Of a stretch of DNA of 32,910 nt, positions 15,742 through 25,735 are shown in pieces (the first letter of the stretch is position 1; every line of letters starts with the position of its first letter). The DNA comes from Candidatus Aenigmatarchaeota archaeon (lineage in GTDB: Archaea > Aenigmatarchaeota > Aenigmatarchaeia > QMZP01 > QMZT01), in the NCBI GenBank assembly GCA_021162425.1, contig JAGGYQ010000013.1, positions 1 through 32,910 on the forward strand. Reading direction: 5' to 3'. Under the pieces are notes generated by a model, which did no database searches, was not told the DNA's origin, and was given only the letters and a program-made list of their open reading frames with translations. Position numbers and translations under genes: made by a program.

Positions 15742-16350
15742 ATGGCTATGGATAGAATCATTCAACGCGGAGCCGAGGCAGTTCTTTACCTGAAGAATGG
15801 AAAGCTCGTCAAAGAAAGAGTTAAAAAGGGCTATCGAATCCAGCAGCTTGATTACAAAATAAGAAAACAGAGAACCAAAGGCGAAGCCAAGCTCATGGAA
15901 AGGGCAAGGGCTTCGGGCATCAGAGTTCCAAATGTTCGGGTAGAAGACGAATTTAAACTTGTGATGGATTACATAAAAGGAAGGAAACTTAAAGACGCGC
16001 TAAACAACATGAGTGAAAAAAATAGAAAAGCCGTGTGCGAAGAGATAGGCAAGATGGTGGCAAAACTTCATGCATCGTGTATAATACACGGTGATCTGAC
16101 AACATCAAATATGATACTTGCAAAAGATGGATTATTTTTCATAGATTTCGGTCTGGGAAAGTTTTCCAACCGTGTTGAAGACCAGGCAGTAGACCTTTTC
16201 CTTTTATACGAAGCGTTGAAATCCACGCATTTTGATATTCTGGAAGAGGCATGGGTGAAAATAATAAAAGCATATGCATGTAATTATTCGCAGGCACAAG
16301 ATGTGCTGAAAAGAATAGAAAAAATTAAAAAAAGAAGAAGATATAAATAA
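15742..16350 (+). CDS. bud32: Kae1-associated kinase Bud32
   Basis: RGAEAVLYLKNGKLVKERVKKGYR...RTKGEAKLMERARASGIRVPNV...IIHGDLTTSNMIL...FIDFGLG. Confidence 0.95.
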   Translation: MAMDRIIQRGAEAVLYLKNGKLVKERVKKGYRIQQLDYKIRKQRTKGEAKLMERARASGIRVPNVRVEDEFKLVMDYIKGRKLKDALNNMSEKNRKAVCEEIGKMVAKLHASCIIHGDLTTSNMILAKDGLFFIDFGLGKFSNRVEDQAVDLFLLYEALKSTHFDILEEAWVKIIKAYACNYSQAQDVLKRIEKIKKRRRYK

Positions 16351-16376
16351 CTATTACCTTAATATAAGGAATACGG

Positions 16377-17180
16377 GTGGTCAACATACCGAAGGAAAAA
16401 ACAAAGGAAGACGTAGAAAAGAAGAAAGAAGCTGCGGAAAGCGAAAAAATAGAAGTAGAAAGCGAAGGCATAGAAGAAGTAGAAGAGACACCAGAAGAGA
16501 AGGTAAAGGAGATACCAGCACAGCAGAGAGAAGAACTGACCGAATGGGTACCAAAGACAAAACTCGGAAAAGAAATAGTCGCGGGAAAATACAAAGACAT
16601 AAAAGACGTATTGATGGCGGGCGAGATAATATTAGAGCCAGAAATAGTAGATTATCTTGTCCCCGATCTTAAACAGGAACTTATCTATATAGGCGGAACA
16701 CCAGGAAAAGGCGGGGGTATCAGAAGAACCCCGACAAAAATGACCGCACGTATGCACAAATCTGGACGAAGGTATAAGGTTTCTGCAATGGTTGTCGTTG
16801 GAAATGAGAACGGTGTTGTTGGCGTAGGTAAGGCAAAATCAGTCGAGCATAGGATAGCGATAGAAAAAGCGTTGCAACAGGCAAAACTTAACGTCATATA
16901 TGTTAAAAGAGGATGCGGTTCATGGGAATGCAACTGCGGTCGCGACCACTCAATCCCGTTCAAGGTAACCGGCAAATGCGGCTCTGTCAGAATTATGCTT
17001 TTGCCTTCCCCAAAAGGTGTCGGCATTGTGGCAGGAGACGAAAGCAAAAAAATATTGGGCTTGGCTGGAATAAAAGATGTATGGATAAAAACGTTCGGGC
17101 AGACAGCCACAAGGATTAATTTGGCGGCTGCTGTTTTTGATGCCCTGAAAAACTTAAGCCAAACAAAAGGTGACTTATAA
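16377..17180 (+). CDS. rps5: Ribosomal protein uS5 with Lys/Glu-rich N-terminal extension (GTG start)
   Basis: EWVPKTKLGKEIVAGK...RYKVSAMVVVGNENGVVGVGKAKSVEHRIAIEKALQQAKLNVIYVKRGCGSWECNCG. Confidence 0.95.
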   Translation: MVNIPKEKTKEDVEKKKEAAESEKIEVESEGIEEVEETPEEKVKEIPAQQREELTEWVPKTKLGKEIVAGKYKDIKDVLMAGEIILEPEIVDYLVPDLKQELIYIGGTPGKGGGIRRTPTKMTARMHKSGRRYKVSAMVVVGNENGVVGVGKAKSVEHRIAIEKALQQAKLNVIYVKRGCGSWECNCGRDHSIPFKVTGKCGSVRIMLLPSPKGVGIVAGDESKKILGLAGIKDVWIKTFGQTATRINLAAAVFDALKNLSQTKGDL

Positions 17181-17611
17181 TGTATGCCGTCATAAGGGTC
17201 AGAGGAAATGTAAATCTGAAAAAAGAGGTGAAGGACACATTGAAAATGCTCAGGCTTAACAGGATACACCACTGCGTCCTTGTCAGAAAAGACCCAAGAG
17301 TTGAGGGCATGATAAAAAAGGTTAAAGATTACGTCACATGGGGAGAAATTGCAGACGAGATGCTCAAAAAACTCATCGAAAAAAGAGGCAGATTGGTTGG
17401 AAATAAGAAAATAGACCCCAAAGATGTTGAGAAGATACTCAAAAAAATCAAAAAGATGAAAAACCTTGCGAAAGATGTCCCCGAAATCGAACCTGTTTTC
17501 AGGCTGAACCCTCCAAGAAAGGGTCACGGCTCAATAAAAATTCATTACCCTAAAGGAGCTTTGGGCTACAGGGGAGAAAAGATAAACGAGCTCATAGAAA
17601 GAATGTTGTGA
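17180..17611 (+). CDS. rpl30: Ribosomal protein uL30
   Basis: MYAVIRVRGNVNLKKEVKDTLKMLRLNRIHHCVLV...NPPRKGHGSIKIHYPKGALGYRGEKINELIERML. Confidence 0.95.
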   Translation: MYAVIRVRGNVNLKKEVKDTLKMLRLNRIHHCVLVRKDPRVEGMIKKVKDYVTWGEIADEMLKKLIEKRGRLVGNKKIDPKDVEKILKKIKKMKNLAKDVPEIEPVFRLNPPRKGHGSIKIHYPKGALGYRGEKINELIERML

Positions 17612-17615
17612 TAAC

Positions 17616-18011
17616 ATGGCAAAAAAGAAAACAGAAAAGAAAAGAGGGAGCAGAACGTGCGGCAAAGGCGGAATAAAGAAGTGGAGAGGGAAAGGTCACC
17701 GAGGCGGCAGAGGCTTTTCTGGGTCAAAAAAACACAGAAAGTCATGGATAATAAAGAACGCCCCAAATCACCTTGGAAAACGTGGTTTTGTCCCGAAGAC
17801 AAGCAAAGAGATAAATGCAATAAACCTAAAAGACCTTGAAAAATTGATAGGGGATAAGGAAGAAGTAGTTTTACCAGAGCTGGGTTTTCACAAAGTTCTG
17901 GGTACAGGCAAACTCAAAAAGAAAGTCGTCATTAAGGCTTATGCCTTTTCTGAAAGGGCAAAAGAAAAAATAGAAAAAATTGGTGGAAAGGCTTTGGTGA
18001 TAGAGCAATAG
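17616..18011 (+). CDS. rpl15: Ribosomal protein uL15
   Basis: KKRGSRTCGKGGIKKWRGKGHRGGRGFSGSKKHRKSW; position between L30 and SecY. Confidence 0.93.
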   Translation: MAKKKTEKKRGSRTCGKGGIKKWRGKGHRGGRGFSGSKKHRKSWIIKNAPNHLGKRGFVPKTSKEINAINLKDLEKLIGDKEEVVLPELGFHKVLGTGKLKKKVVIKAYAFSERAKEKIEKIGGKALVIEQ

Positions 18012-18076
18012 ACAGAAGGAAAATTATTAAATTCAAGCTTAAAAATTATATAAAAACCAAAAATTAAAGTGTTACC

Positions 18077-19615
18077 ATGAGTTTCGAGGATTCATATATA
18101 AAACTGTTGAAGGGCCTGCCCGGTATCAGAGAACCCATAAAAAGGCTCACATTCAAGGAAAGGCTTAAGTGGACAGGAATTGTTCTTTTGATTTATTTTG
18201 TAATGACACAGATAACCATTTTTGGAATAAGCAAAACTAATTACGAGTATTTCAAATATTTAGAGATTCTGATGGGCTCAACATTTGGTTCGCTGGTGAC
18301 GCTTGGTATCGGTCCTATAGTTACAGCATCCATCATTCTTCAATTGCTTGTTGGTTCCAAAATAATCCCGTGGGATTTGAAAGAAGAAAGGGGAAGAGTC
18401 CTCTTTCAAGGAACGCAGAAACTGCTGGCTATTCTGTTCTGTCTGATTGAAGGATACGTTTATGTTTCGTTCGGTGCAATAGCAGCAGAGCCAGGGTTTG
18501 TATCGATAGTTGTGTTGCAACTCGCGCTGGGCGGGTGGCTTATAATCTTCATGGATGAGCTAATATCAAAATGGGGTTTTGGTTCTGGTGTCGGATTGTT
18601 CATAGTTTCTGGTGTCGCGAAAACCATAATAATAAGGGCATTCAATCCACTGACAACTGACGGGACAATTTCGACAGGCATACAGAACCCACCTGCAGGA
18701 TTAATACCAAATGCTGCCATGCTTTTCGCTTCTGGTGAGCCATTGAGTGCGTTGTTTGTCCTCTTCCCCATAATAGCAACAATGATAGTGTTTTTCTTGG
18801 TGGTTTACGCCCAAGCCATACGGGTAGAAATACCGTTAGCATTCTCGACCATCAGGGGTTTCGGTAGACGCTGGCCGTTGAAGTTTCTCTACACCTCGAA
18901 CATACCTGTTATACTCACAGCTGCGCTTCTTGCAAACATACAGGTTTTTGCGCGTGTTTTGTCACAAAGAGGTGCCTCATGGCTCGGTGTTTTTGACAAT
19001 AACGGACGTGCGGTCGGTGGCTTGGTGTATTTTTTCACACCACCGCATACCCAGGCTATTTCCGGTTTGATGACATCCATCGGTCTTTTTGCATTGATGG
19101 GGGCATTGTTCGTTTATTACACGAAAAGGGCAAATGCATTGAGAATAGTTTTGCTTTCTGGTGTTTTGGGCGGCATTGTCTGGTATGCAGGTGTATCAAG
19201 TCTCGGTCTGACAGCATTGGTTGCCGTAAACCCACTCGATATTTTGAGACTTTTCACATATTCTGTGTTTCTTATCGGCGGCGCTGTCATATTTTCGATT
19301 TTCTGGGTCAGCACGTCTGGTATGGATGCGAAAAGCGTAGCAGAACAAATAGAGTCAACAGGTATGCAAATACCAGGGTTCAGAAGGGACATAAGGATAA
19401 TAGAAAGGGTTTTGAACCGATATATTCCAGCATTGGCAATACTTGGCGGTGCTGCTGTTGGTTTTCTCGCTGCCTTTGCTGACTTTACAGGTGCGCTTGG
19501 AACAGGAACAGGCATATTGCTGGCGGTCATGATTATATACCAATTATACGAGCAAATCGCGATGCAGCATATGGAAGACATGCATCCGGCGCTTCGAAGG
19601 TTCTTTGGGAAGTAA
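18077..19615 (+). CDS. secY: Preprotein translocase subunit SecY
   Basis: 512 aa multi-TM; LGIGPIVTASIILQLLVGSKII, GFGSGVGLFI, RGFGRRWPLKFLYTSNIPVILTAALLANIQ. Confidence 0.97.
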   Translation: MSFEDSYIKLLKGLPGIREPIKRLTFKERLKWTGIVLLIYFVMTQITIFGISKTNYEYFKYLEILMGSTFGSLVTLGIGPIVTASIILQLLVGSKIIPWDLKEERGRVLFQGTQKLLAILFCLIEGYVYVSFGAIAAEPGFVSIVVLQLALGGWLIIFMDELISKWGFGSGVGLFIVSGVAKTIIIRAFNPLTTDGTISTGIQNPPAGLIPNAAMLFASGEPLSALFVLFPIIATMIVFFLVVYAQAIRVEIPLAFSTIRGFGRRWPLKFLYTSNIPVILTAALLANIQVFARVLSQRGASWLGVFDNNGRAVGGLVYFFTPPHTQAISGLMTSIGLFALMGALFVYYTKRANALRIVLLSGVLGGIVWYAGVSSLGLTALVAVNPLDILRLFTYSVFLIGGAVIFSIFWVSTSGMDAKSVAEQIESTGMQIPGFRRDIRIIERVLNRYIPALAILGGAAVGFLAAFADFTGALGTGTGILLAVMIIYQLYEQIAMQHMEDMHPALRRFFGK

Positions 19616-19643
19616 ATTTATTTACAACCAATATAACTAACTT

Positions 19644-20069
19644 ATGAAAGGTTCCTATGTCCTTCTTATCGAAGTGGAACGTCCCATGAGTTTAAGAATC
19701 GGCTCTTTGGGGCTTGTTCATTTCAGAAAAGGATTTTACGCATATGTAGGGTCTGCGATGAACTCGCTCGAAAAACGAATAGAAAGACATACTCGAAAGC
19801 GAAAGAAAAAATTCTGGCATATAGACTATCTCCTTGAAAGAGCAAAACTTGTTGATGTTGTTTTTTGGGTGCATGAAGAGAGGAGGGAATGCGAGATAGC
19901 GAACGCTATGGCAAAGATGTTCGGTGCCATGCCCAATTTTGGTTCTTCTGACTGCATGTGCAAAAGTCATCTGTTCTATTCAGAAGATTACAATAAATTA
20001 AAAAACTATACTAAAAAGATTCTTCGAGCTCCTCGACTTCTGAGTAAGCAGAAGGCTTTCTTATTTTGA
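19644..20069 (+). CDS. GIY-YIG family protein of the DUF123/Uri type
   Basis: GSYVLLIEV...FRKGFYAYVGSAMNSLEKRIERHTRKRKKKFWHIDYLL...GSSDCMCKSHLF. Confidence 0.9.
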   Translation: MKGSYVLLIEVERPMSLRIGSLGLVHFRKGFYAYVGSAMNSLEKRIERHTRKRKKKFWHIDYLLERAKLVDVVFWVHEERRECEIANAMAKMFGAMPNFGSSDCMCKSHLFYSEDYNKLKNYTKKILRAPRLLSKQKAFLF

Positions 20070-21912
20070 AATACCATACAAGCCCGATCGCGACAGCAAT
20101 TACTATGATAATTATTATCCATACCGGACTGAACCCACCTGTTTTCTCTCCGCCAGCAGACTCGAACGCCTCGATTTTGGCTGCCGCGATTTGGTAGTTT
20201 TCGTATGCCTTTTTATAATTCCCAACAGACTCTGCATTCTTTGAATTGCTGATGTATTCAAGTATCTCCTGTTTTGCACTTTCTGGTATGTCTGCGTTGT
20301 TGAGTCTTTTTTCAATTAGGTCCCTATCGCCCGAAATGTCTTTGAAACAATCCAAAACAACGAATATGCTGGCATATTTGTCACCGCTGTGTAGCTCTAT
20401 CGACCCGACATATTTTCCACTTCTTTCAGGGGTGAGCGAGATATTGATTTTCTTGGATTCACCTGCCTCTAATATGAGGTCGTCCAGGGGGATATCAACA
20501 TTGCCGTCTGAATCCAATTCGTACAGGCTTTCGTCTGTTGAAGATGAATCTTCAATTTCATAGCTGAAATATGACAACTCGTTGCTCCCTGTGTTCTTTA
20601 CCGTAAAGGTTTTGCTGATTGTTTCCTGCTCGACACATGTCTGCGTCCATATGCTGGGAAATATCTCCAGTGCAGACCCTGCGCAAGGAGGACATTCAAC
20701 AGGCCTGCCACCCTCAACAACAGTTAAACTTATTGGTATCTCAACTTTGAAACCCAAATCCGACGTTATCACTACACTACCTTCAACATCTTTCTCAACA
20801 TCGGGGATATTTATGGTTAAAGATGCCGAGTCTTGCGGGTTAAGTATGGTCCTGTCAATTGTGACGTAATCATTCAGAATATCACCCTTTGTGCTTATCG
20901 ATATGTTTGTTGAATTTTCTCTTATGTTCCTTATTTCGATTGTTTTGGAGAAATCCTCGGACCTATTCACATTTTCCTTTACATCCTTTGGTCTTACCTC
21001 AAAAAATTCAGATAGACTGAATTTCAAGGTTTTTTCCAGCGGTTCTGCTATGCGTATCTCGTAATCGCCTTCATCCCAGTTGCTTCTGGAGTAAAAGCTG
21101 TAAGAGAATGTGTTGTTTGAGGTGACGGGTATGGAAATGTCTAAAATCTTTTTGTTGTCCGGGGAATATACAGAACCTGATACCTTCTCTGCGTTTGTCG
21201 TCCCGCTTATCTTTATCTTCTCGCCTACCCAGTATTTGTTCTTGTCCGTATTTATGAGCAAAAATTCACCCGAAGGTATTACTATTTTTTTCATCGCTCC
21301 TGCGTAGCTTCCGCTGTCATTGAGCGTGAAAACAAAGTAATAAACACCCGGGTTTAACGTTATGTTTCCCTCGTATCTTCCGTTCTGGACATCATATGCA
21401 AGAGGTCTGTCTGTCTGATATATGGTGAGGTCGTCTTTGTAGATGCTGTATTTCATCCAGTCCTTTTTATCCATGTAGAAATACATATAGACTATATTGC
21501 CATCTCTGTTCACACCGTTGGTGTTGAGTTTTATGCTGGAGACATTGAGGTAAATTGTTTTGTTATAGATATGTGAAGGTGTGACAACATAGACATAAAA
21601 CTCTGTTTCCCCTGGTACAAAAAATGGAGATGGGCCGCATGTTGCGTTTTCGTCATCATTTGAAAAATAGCACACCCCCCTTCCATCGGTTATAGGGAAC
21701 GAACCCACTCCGATGTTGCCTGTGTTGTAGACAGACCATGTGATACGCATGGGTTTTTCCGTTGTCTTGGGGTCTACTTTAACGAAGCATGATGAGTTCA
21801 CAGATATTATCTGCGGTATTATCGTCACATCAGGTGTTTGGGCGCGTGCTGTATTGACCTGAAACACCGCAAATAAAAAAATCACACCTACGATAAATGC
21901 AAAATTCTTCAT
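20011..21912 (-). CDS. Secreted/membrane-anchored beta-sandwich-rich surface protein
   Basis: Signal peptide MKNFAFIVGVIFLFAVFQVNTARA, multiple Ig/CARDB-like segments, C-terminal TM VWIIIIIVIAVAIGLVWYF and acidic tail. Confidence 0.75.
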   Translation of the reverse strand: MKNFAFIVGVIFLFAVFQVNTARAQTPDVTIIPQIISVNSSCFVKVDPKTTEKPMRITWSVYNTGNIGVGSFPITDGRGVCYFSNDDENATCGPSPFFVPGETEFYVYVVTPSHIYNKTIYLNVSSIKLNTNGVNRDGNIVYMYFYMDKKDWMKYSIYKDDLTIYQTDRPLAYDVQNGRYEGNITLNPGVYYFVFTLNDSGSYAGAMKKIVIPSGEFLLINTDKNKYWVGEKIKISGTTNAEKVSGSVYSPDNKKILDISIPVTSNNTFSYSFYSRSNWDEGDYEIRIAEPLEKTLKFSLSEFFEVRPKDVKENVNRSEDFSKTIEIRNIRENSTNISISTKGDILNDYVTIDRTILNPQDSASLTINIPDVEKDVEGSVVITSDLGFKVEIPISLTVVEGGRPVECPPCAGSALEIFPSIWTQTCVEQETISKTFTVKNTGSNELSYFSYEIEDSSSTDESLYELDSDGNVDIPLDDLILEAGESKKINISLTPERSGKYVGSIELHSGDKYASIFVVLDCFKDISGDRDLIEKRLNNADIPESAKQEILEYISNSKNAESVGNYKKAYENYQIAAAKIEAFESAGGEKTGGFSPVWIIIIIVIAVAIGLVWYFKIRKPSAYSEVEELEESF

Positions 21913-22007
21913 AATTATAATTTCGGCACGACTCTAATAAATATTACAGCCAAAATTACAGCTCGGATGCAAATCAAATTTATAAATTTAATATAGATTT
22001 ACTACTT

Positions 22008-22610
22008 ATGAAATACGAAATTAATCGCTACTACAACAATGTGGAACGTATATTGACTACGAGATTTCAGAAGATTCCGGAGCCAGTGCCAGAAAAAGAA
22101 CTGAAATACGGGTGGAGTTTTGAGGCTGTAAAGTATTTGGCAGAGCAGAGACCAATCCCGAGACCAAAACATGTTAAACTCTCTGAAAGGAAAGAAGTCA
22201 ATGGATTAGAAATTTCTTATCTCGAATTAGACGGAAGTCGTGAAGGCTTGGTTTTGATGAATAAATACCCAGCAGAGGGATTATGTAAAGAGTGCGGGCT
22301 GGAGAAAAATTGCGATAGATGTGAAACAGGCGTCTTGTTTCTCAACAATGAAATCTGTGTGGGAGGGATATACAGAACCGTTGAAATATCTGCTTGGCCG
22401 GATACGAACACCCCTTCCAACGGTCAAGTAATTTGTCCTTCTGTCATAATAATTGATGCTCTCTCCGTCGAAGAGTTTATCCATCAAACGAAATCTATGC
22501 TTTCAGGGGAAAAAAGAGGGAATGAAAGAGAATTAACTGACAACGAAAAAACAACATACAAAATAATTGTAGACGCGTTTGAACGAGATTTTAACAATTT
22601 CGTAATGTAA
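22008..22610 (+). CDS. Hypothetical protein with CxxC cluster
   Basis: LCKECGLEKNCDRCETGVLF within a 200 aa ORF. Confidence 0.6.
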   Translation: MKYEINRYYNNVERILTTRFQKIPEPVPEKELKYGWSFEAVKYLAEQRPIPRPKHVKLSERKEVNGLEISYLELDGSREGLVLMNKYPAEGLCKECGLEKNCDRCETGVLFLNNEICVGGIYRTVEISAWPDTNTPSNGQVICPSVIIIDALSVEEFIHQTKSMLSGEKRGNERELTDNEKTTYKIIVDAFERDFNNFVM

Positions 22611-22667
22611 AAATGTTTTTACAGTGTTGTTTTTTAAAGTTTTTTGGGAAATATTTGGTGTGATTGA

Positions 22668-22922
22668 ATGACAAGTTATATAACACACATAGGTCATTGG
22701 GAATACAAAGTCAGCGGTCCTGATGAATTAAAGAAGCTAAAAAAAGCAATTGAAAGTTTAGAAGAAGAGCTTACTATAATATGCGAAGGAACATTGAGAG
22801 TACGATTGGAAGAAGGACGGGTTGCGATAAGACCGACCCGAGATTCTTCAATTAAAGAAATTTACCGCAAAAAGGACGAAGGCAAGAGAGATGATGATAG
22901 ACATCAGCAACGAACCTCTTGA
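22668..22922 (+). CDS. Hypothetical small protein
   Basis: 84 aa ORF, same strand as the preceding gene. Confidence 0.5.
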   Translation: MTSYITHIGHWEYKVSGPDELKKLKKAIESLEEELTIICEGTLRVRLEEGRVAIRPTRDSSIKEIYRKKDEGKRDDDRHQQRTS

Positions 22923-23095
22923 AATCTCGGTCAGAGAATTTAAATATAAAATTAACCCCAAAGCAATAGCGAATTATTTTTAATACCTGTTGTGCGGCCT
23001 TGCGAAGCAACCGCAGACTTAATTTTAGGTGCCATTCGTTAATGCGAATTTAATGGCATCATATTTTTCTTTAATAATCTCTTTTGCTTCTAGAA

Positions 23096-23590
23096 TCAAT
23101 TTATTCCAGCTTCTTTCCAATTTATCAAGAACCCATTTGTTTCTTGCTCTATATCCATTTTGTGAACTGCAAATGCCAAATAAAGCAAAGAGCGAACATT
23201 GTCAAAATGCGCCATTGAATCCGCACTGGCGATTATTTTGGCTTCTATAGTTTCTTGTGGAATATTTTTACTTGCTCTATGAGACATAATACAATGTTTT
23301 ACCGCCTCAATTTTTTCTTTTGGATAATTATATTTTGATAAAATCTCTTCTGCTAATCTTGCGCTGTGAATATGGTGTTCAGGATACCAATCTTTATTTA
23401 GTATAGAAGCGTAATCATGTAGTAAAGCGGCAATTTCGCAAATCTCTTCATCAGCATTTAATTTTTTGGATAGAATCTTCGCATACTTCACAACAGAAGA
23501 GATATGATGAGACCAAGCACCATAACCAAAATGATTTGTATCTTTTTTGCACGCTTCTTCAACTAATTTTTTAATTTCTTCTATCATCAT
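23096..23590 (-). CDS. HD-domain phosphohydrolase
   Basis: SHHISSVVKYAKILSKKLNADEEICEIAALLHDYASIL...HHIHSARLAEEIL...AKIIASADSMAH. Confidence 0.88.
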   Translation of the reverse strand: MMIEEIKKLVEEACKKDTNHFGYGAWSHHISSVVKYAKILSKKLNADEEICEIAALLHDYASILNKDWYPEHHIHSARLAEEILSKYNYPKEKIEAVKHCIMSHRASKNIPQETIEAKIIASADSMAHFDNVRSLLYLAFAVHKMDIEQETNGFLINWKEAGIN

Positions 23591-23694
23591 AGTAAGTATA
23601 AAGCGAGATATTATTAAATCTTTTCTCGTAAACCCTAAAATTAATTCCGCGCATTCTCAACGAATTTTATATTCTCTCTTACAAATATTAATTT

Positions 23695-24855
23695 ATGAAC
23701 GAATTTTACATACCGTTCGGTCCGCAGCATCCAGCGTTGATAGAACCTGTTCACATAAAGCTCAAAGTGGATGGTGAGAAGATTGTTGACTCTGAACTCG
23801 TTCTCGGATACAATCATAAAGGTATTGAAAAATCTTTTGAAAATCGTTGGTGGGCGAAAGGGATGTATTTATCAGAAAGGGTCTGCGGAATCTGCGGTCA
23901 TTATCACACGTCCTGTTTTGCGCAGGGTGTTGAAAATTTACTTGACCTCGAAATTCCTGAAAGGGCGAAATACATCCGTGTAATAATAGGAGAAATCGAA
24001 CGAATCCATTCACATATGTTGGCACTTGGAATAGTCGCGTATGAGCTAGGCCTGGATACGCTTTTCCATTACATATTCAGAGACAGAGAACTCGCGATGG
24101 AGACACAGGAGCTGTTAACGGGCAACAGGGTCCACTTTGTAATGAACGTAATAGGCGGCGTGAGAAAGGATATAGAAACAAAGTATTTTAATCTGGTTGA
24201 AAAGAACATGGAAAGACTCGATAATAGACTTCATGAATATCTGAAAATTTTCAAAACAGACACGGCAATAAGGAAAAGAATCACCCACATTGGGTATCTC
24301 TCAAGAAGAAAGGCAAAGGAGTTAACGCCTGTCGGACCAAACATCAGGGCATCAGGTATAAAATACGATGTCAGGGAATCGGGATACCTAGTTTACGATA
24401 ATCTTGGCTTCAAAGCAGTGACAGGCGAGGGCGGTGATGTTCTGGAGAGATGCGTGGTAAGGATAAAAGAATGCTTGGAATCAGTAAGATTGATTGAAGA
24501 TGCCTTAGTCAAAATACCAAAAGGTGAAATATCGAAGAGCGTTCCACTTTTGCTTAAAATACCTGAAGGCAGGGAAACGGTTTCCCGTGTTGAAGCGCCG
24601 AGAGGCGAACTTATATATTATTTAAAATCCGCGGGTGACAAACCATACCGAGTCAAAATAAGAACCCCTACATATCAGACATTCACAATTATAAATGAGA
24701 TACTGAGAGGGTACGAGATACCCGATGTCCCTGTCATAATTGCTTCACTTGACCCATGTCTTTCATGCACAGACAGGTTGACGATAGTAGACCTCAATAC
24801 GGAAAGAGAACGAGTCGTTAGTGGTGATGATATAAGAAGGAGGGAGACTTTATGA
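23695..24855 (+). CDS. Group-4 (membrane-bound, Ech/Mbh-like) [NiFe]-hydrogenase large subunit
   Basis: N-terminal RVCGICGHYHTSC and C-terminal DPCLSCTDR, both CxxC ligands retained; YNHKGIEK and RIHSHMLALG motifs. Confidence 0.88.
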   Translation: MNEFYIPFGPQHPALIEPVHIKLKVDGEKIVDSELVLGYNHKGIEKSFENRWWAKGMYLSERVCGICGHYHTSCFAQGVENLLDLEIPERAKYIRVIIGEIERIHSHMLALGIVAYELGLDTLFHYIFRDRELAMETQELLTGNRVHFVMNVIGGVRKDIETKYFNLVEKNMERLDNRLHEYLKIFKTDTAIRKRITHIGYLSRRKAKELTPVGPNIRASGIKYDVRESGYLVYDNLGFKAVTGEGGDVLERCVVRIKECLESVRLIEDALVKIPKGEISKSVPLLLKIPEGRETVSRVEAPRGELIYYLKSAGDKPYRVKIRTPTYQTFTIINEILRGYEIPDVPVIIASLDPCLSCTDRLTIVDLNTERERVVSGDDIRRRETL

Positions 24856-25730
24856 TAGATTTTGTTGTATACACATTGATTTTCCCAGGGTTTGCATCAG
24901 CATTTTTTGCAGGATTCATTTACTATGGCATACTAAGGAAGGTTACTGCTCATATGCAACACAGAATAGGCCCTCCTGTATGGCAGCCTTTTCTTGATTT
25001 TGTAAAGTTGTTAGCCAAAGAGAACATAACACCAGATGATTCAACAGGATTTGTGATGACTTTATGTCCAATCGTATCTTTTGCATCGCTGATGACGGTG
25101 TTGGTATTCATCCCGTTTAACGGTTATGCATTGGTTTCGTTTTCGGGAAGTATTTTAATTGTGATATATCTTTTGGTAATGGCAAGCGCGTTTATAGCGA
25201 TAGCAGGATTTGCAACAGGAAATCCGTTCGGCAAAATTGGAAGTGTAAGGGAACTGACACAGCTCATTGCGTATGAGTTTCCGTTCATAGTATCGCTTCT
25301 GACGATAGGTTTTCTCACTAATTTTAAGGTTTCTCCTTTTGTGGCGTTGCAATTTCCGTTTGCATTTGTTGCGTTCGTCGCGGGTATGCAGGGTAAATTT
25401 TCTTTACCTCCTTTTCATATACCAGAAGCTGAGCAGGAAATAGTCGCAGGACCATTCACAGAATATAGCGGACCGAGACTCGCGATGTTTGAGCTCGCGA
25501 AGGCGGCGAGTTTCTGGGTTCTCATATCTTTGGGTTCTGTCATGTTTATGGGGGCGAGCAACATTTTTGCATTTTTCATAAACTCATTTGTCCTCCTGTT
25601 CGCAGTAATGGTTATGCGCGCGGTGTTTGCGAGACTGAGAATTCAACAGGCGTTCAGGTTGTATTGGTTTGTAATTGCCCCGCTTGCCATCATTGATTTT
25701 GTGAGAGTCTTGACGGGTTTATATTGGTGA
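24852..25730 (+). CDS. NuoH/EchB-like membrane subunit
   Basis: HRIGPPVWQPFLDFVKLLAKENITPDDS, PFHIPEAEQEIVAGPFTEYSGPRLAMFELAK; overlaps the large subunit stop. Confidence 0.9.
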   Translation: MIDFVVYTLIFPGFASAFFAGFIYYGILRKVTAHMQHRIGPPVWQPFLDFVKLLAKENITPDDSTGFVMTLCPIVSFASLMTVLVFIPFNGYALVSFSGSILIVIYLLVMASAFIAIAGFATGNPFGKIGSVRELTQLIAYEFPFIVSLLTIGFLTNFKVSPFVALQFPFAFVAFVAGMQGKFSLPPFHIPEAEQEIVAGPFTEYSGPRLAMFELAKAASFWVLISLGSVMFMGASNIFAFFINSFVLLFAVMVMRAVFARLRIQQAFRLYWFVIAPLAIIDFVRVLTGLYW

Positions 25731-25735
25731 AGGTC

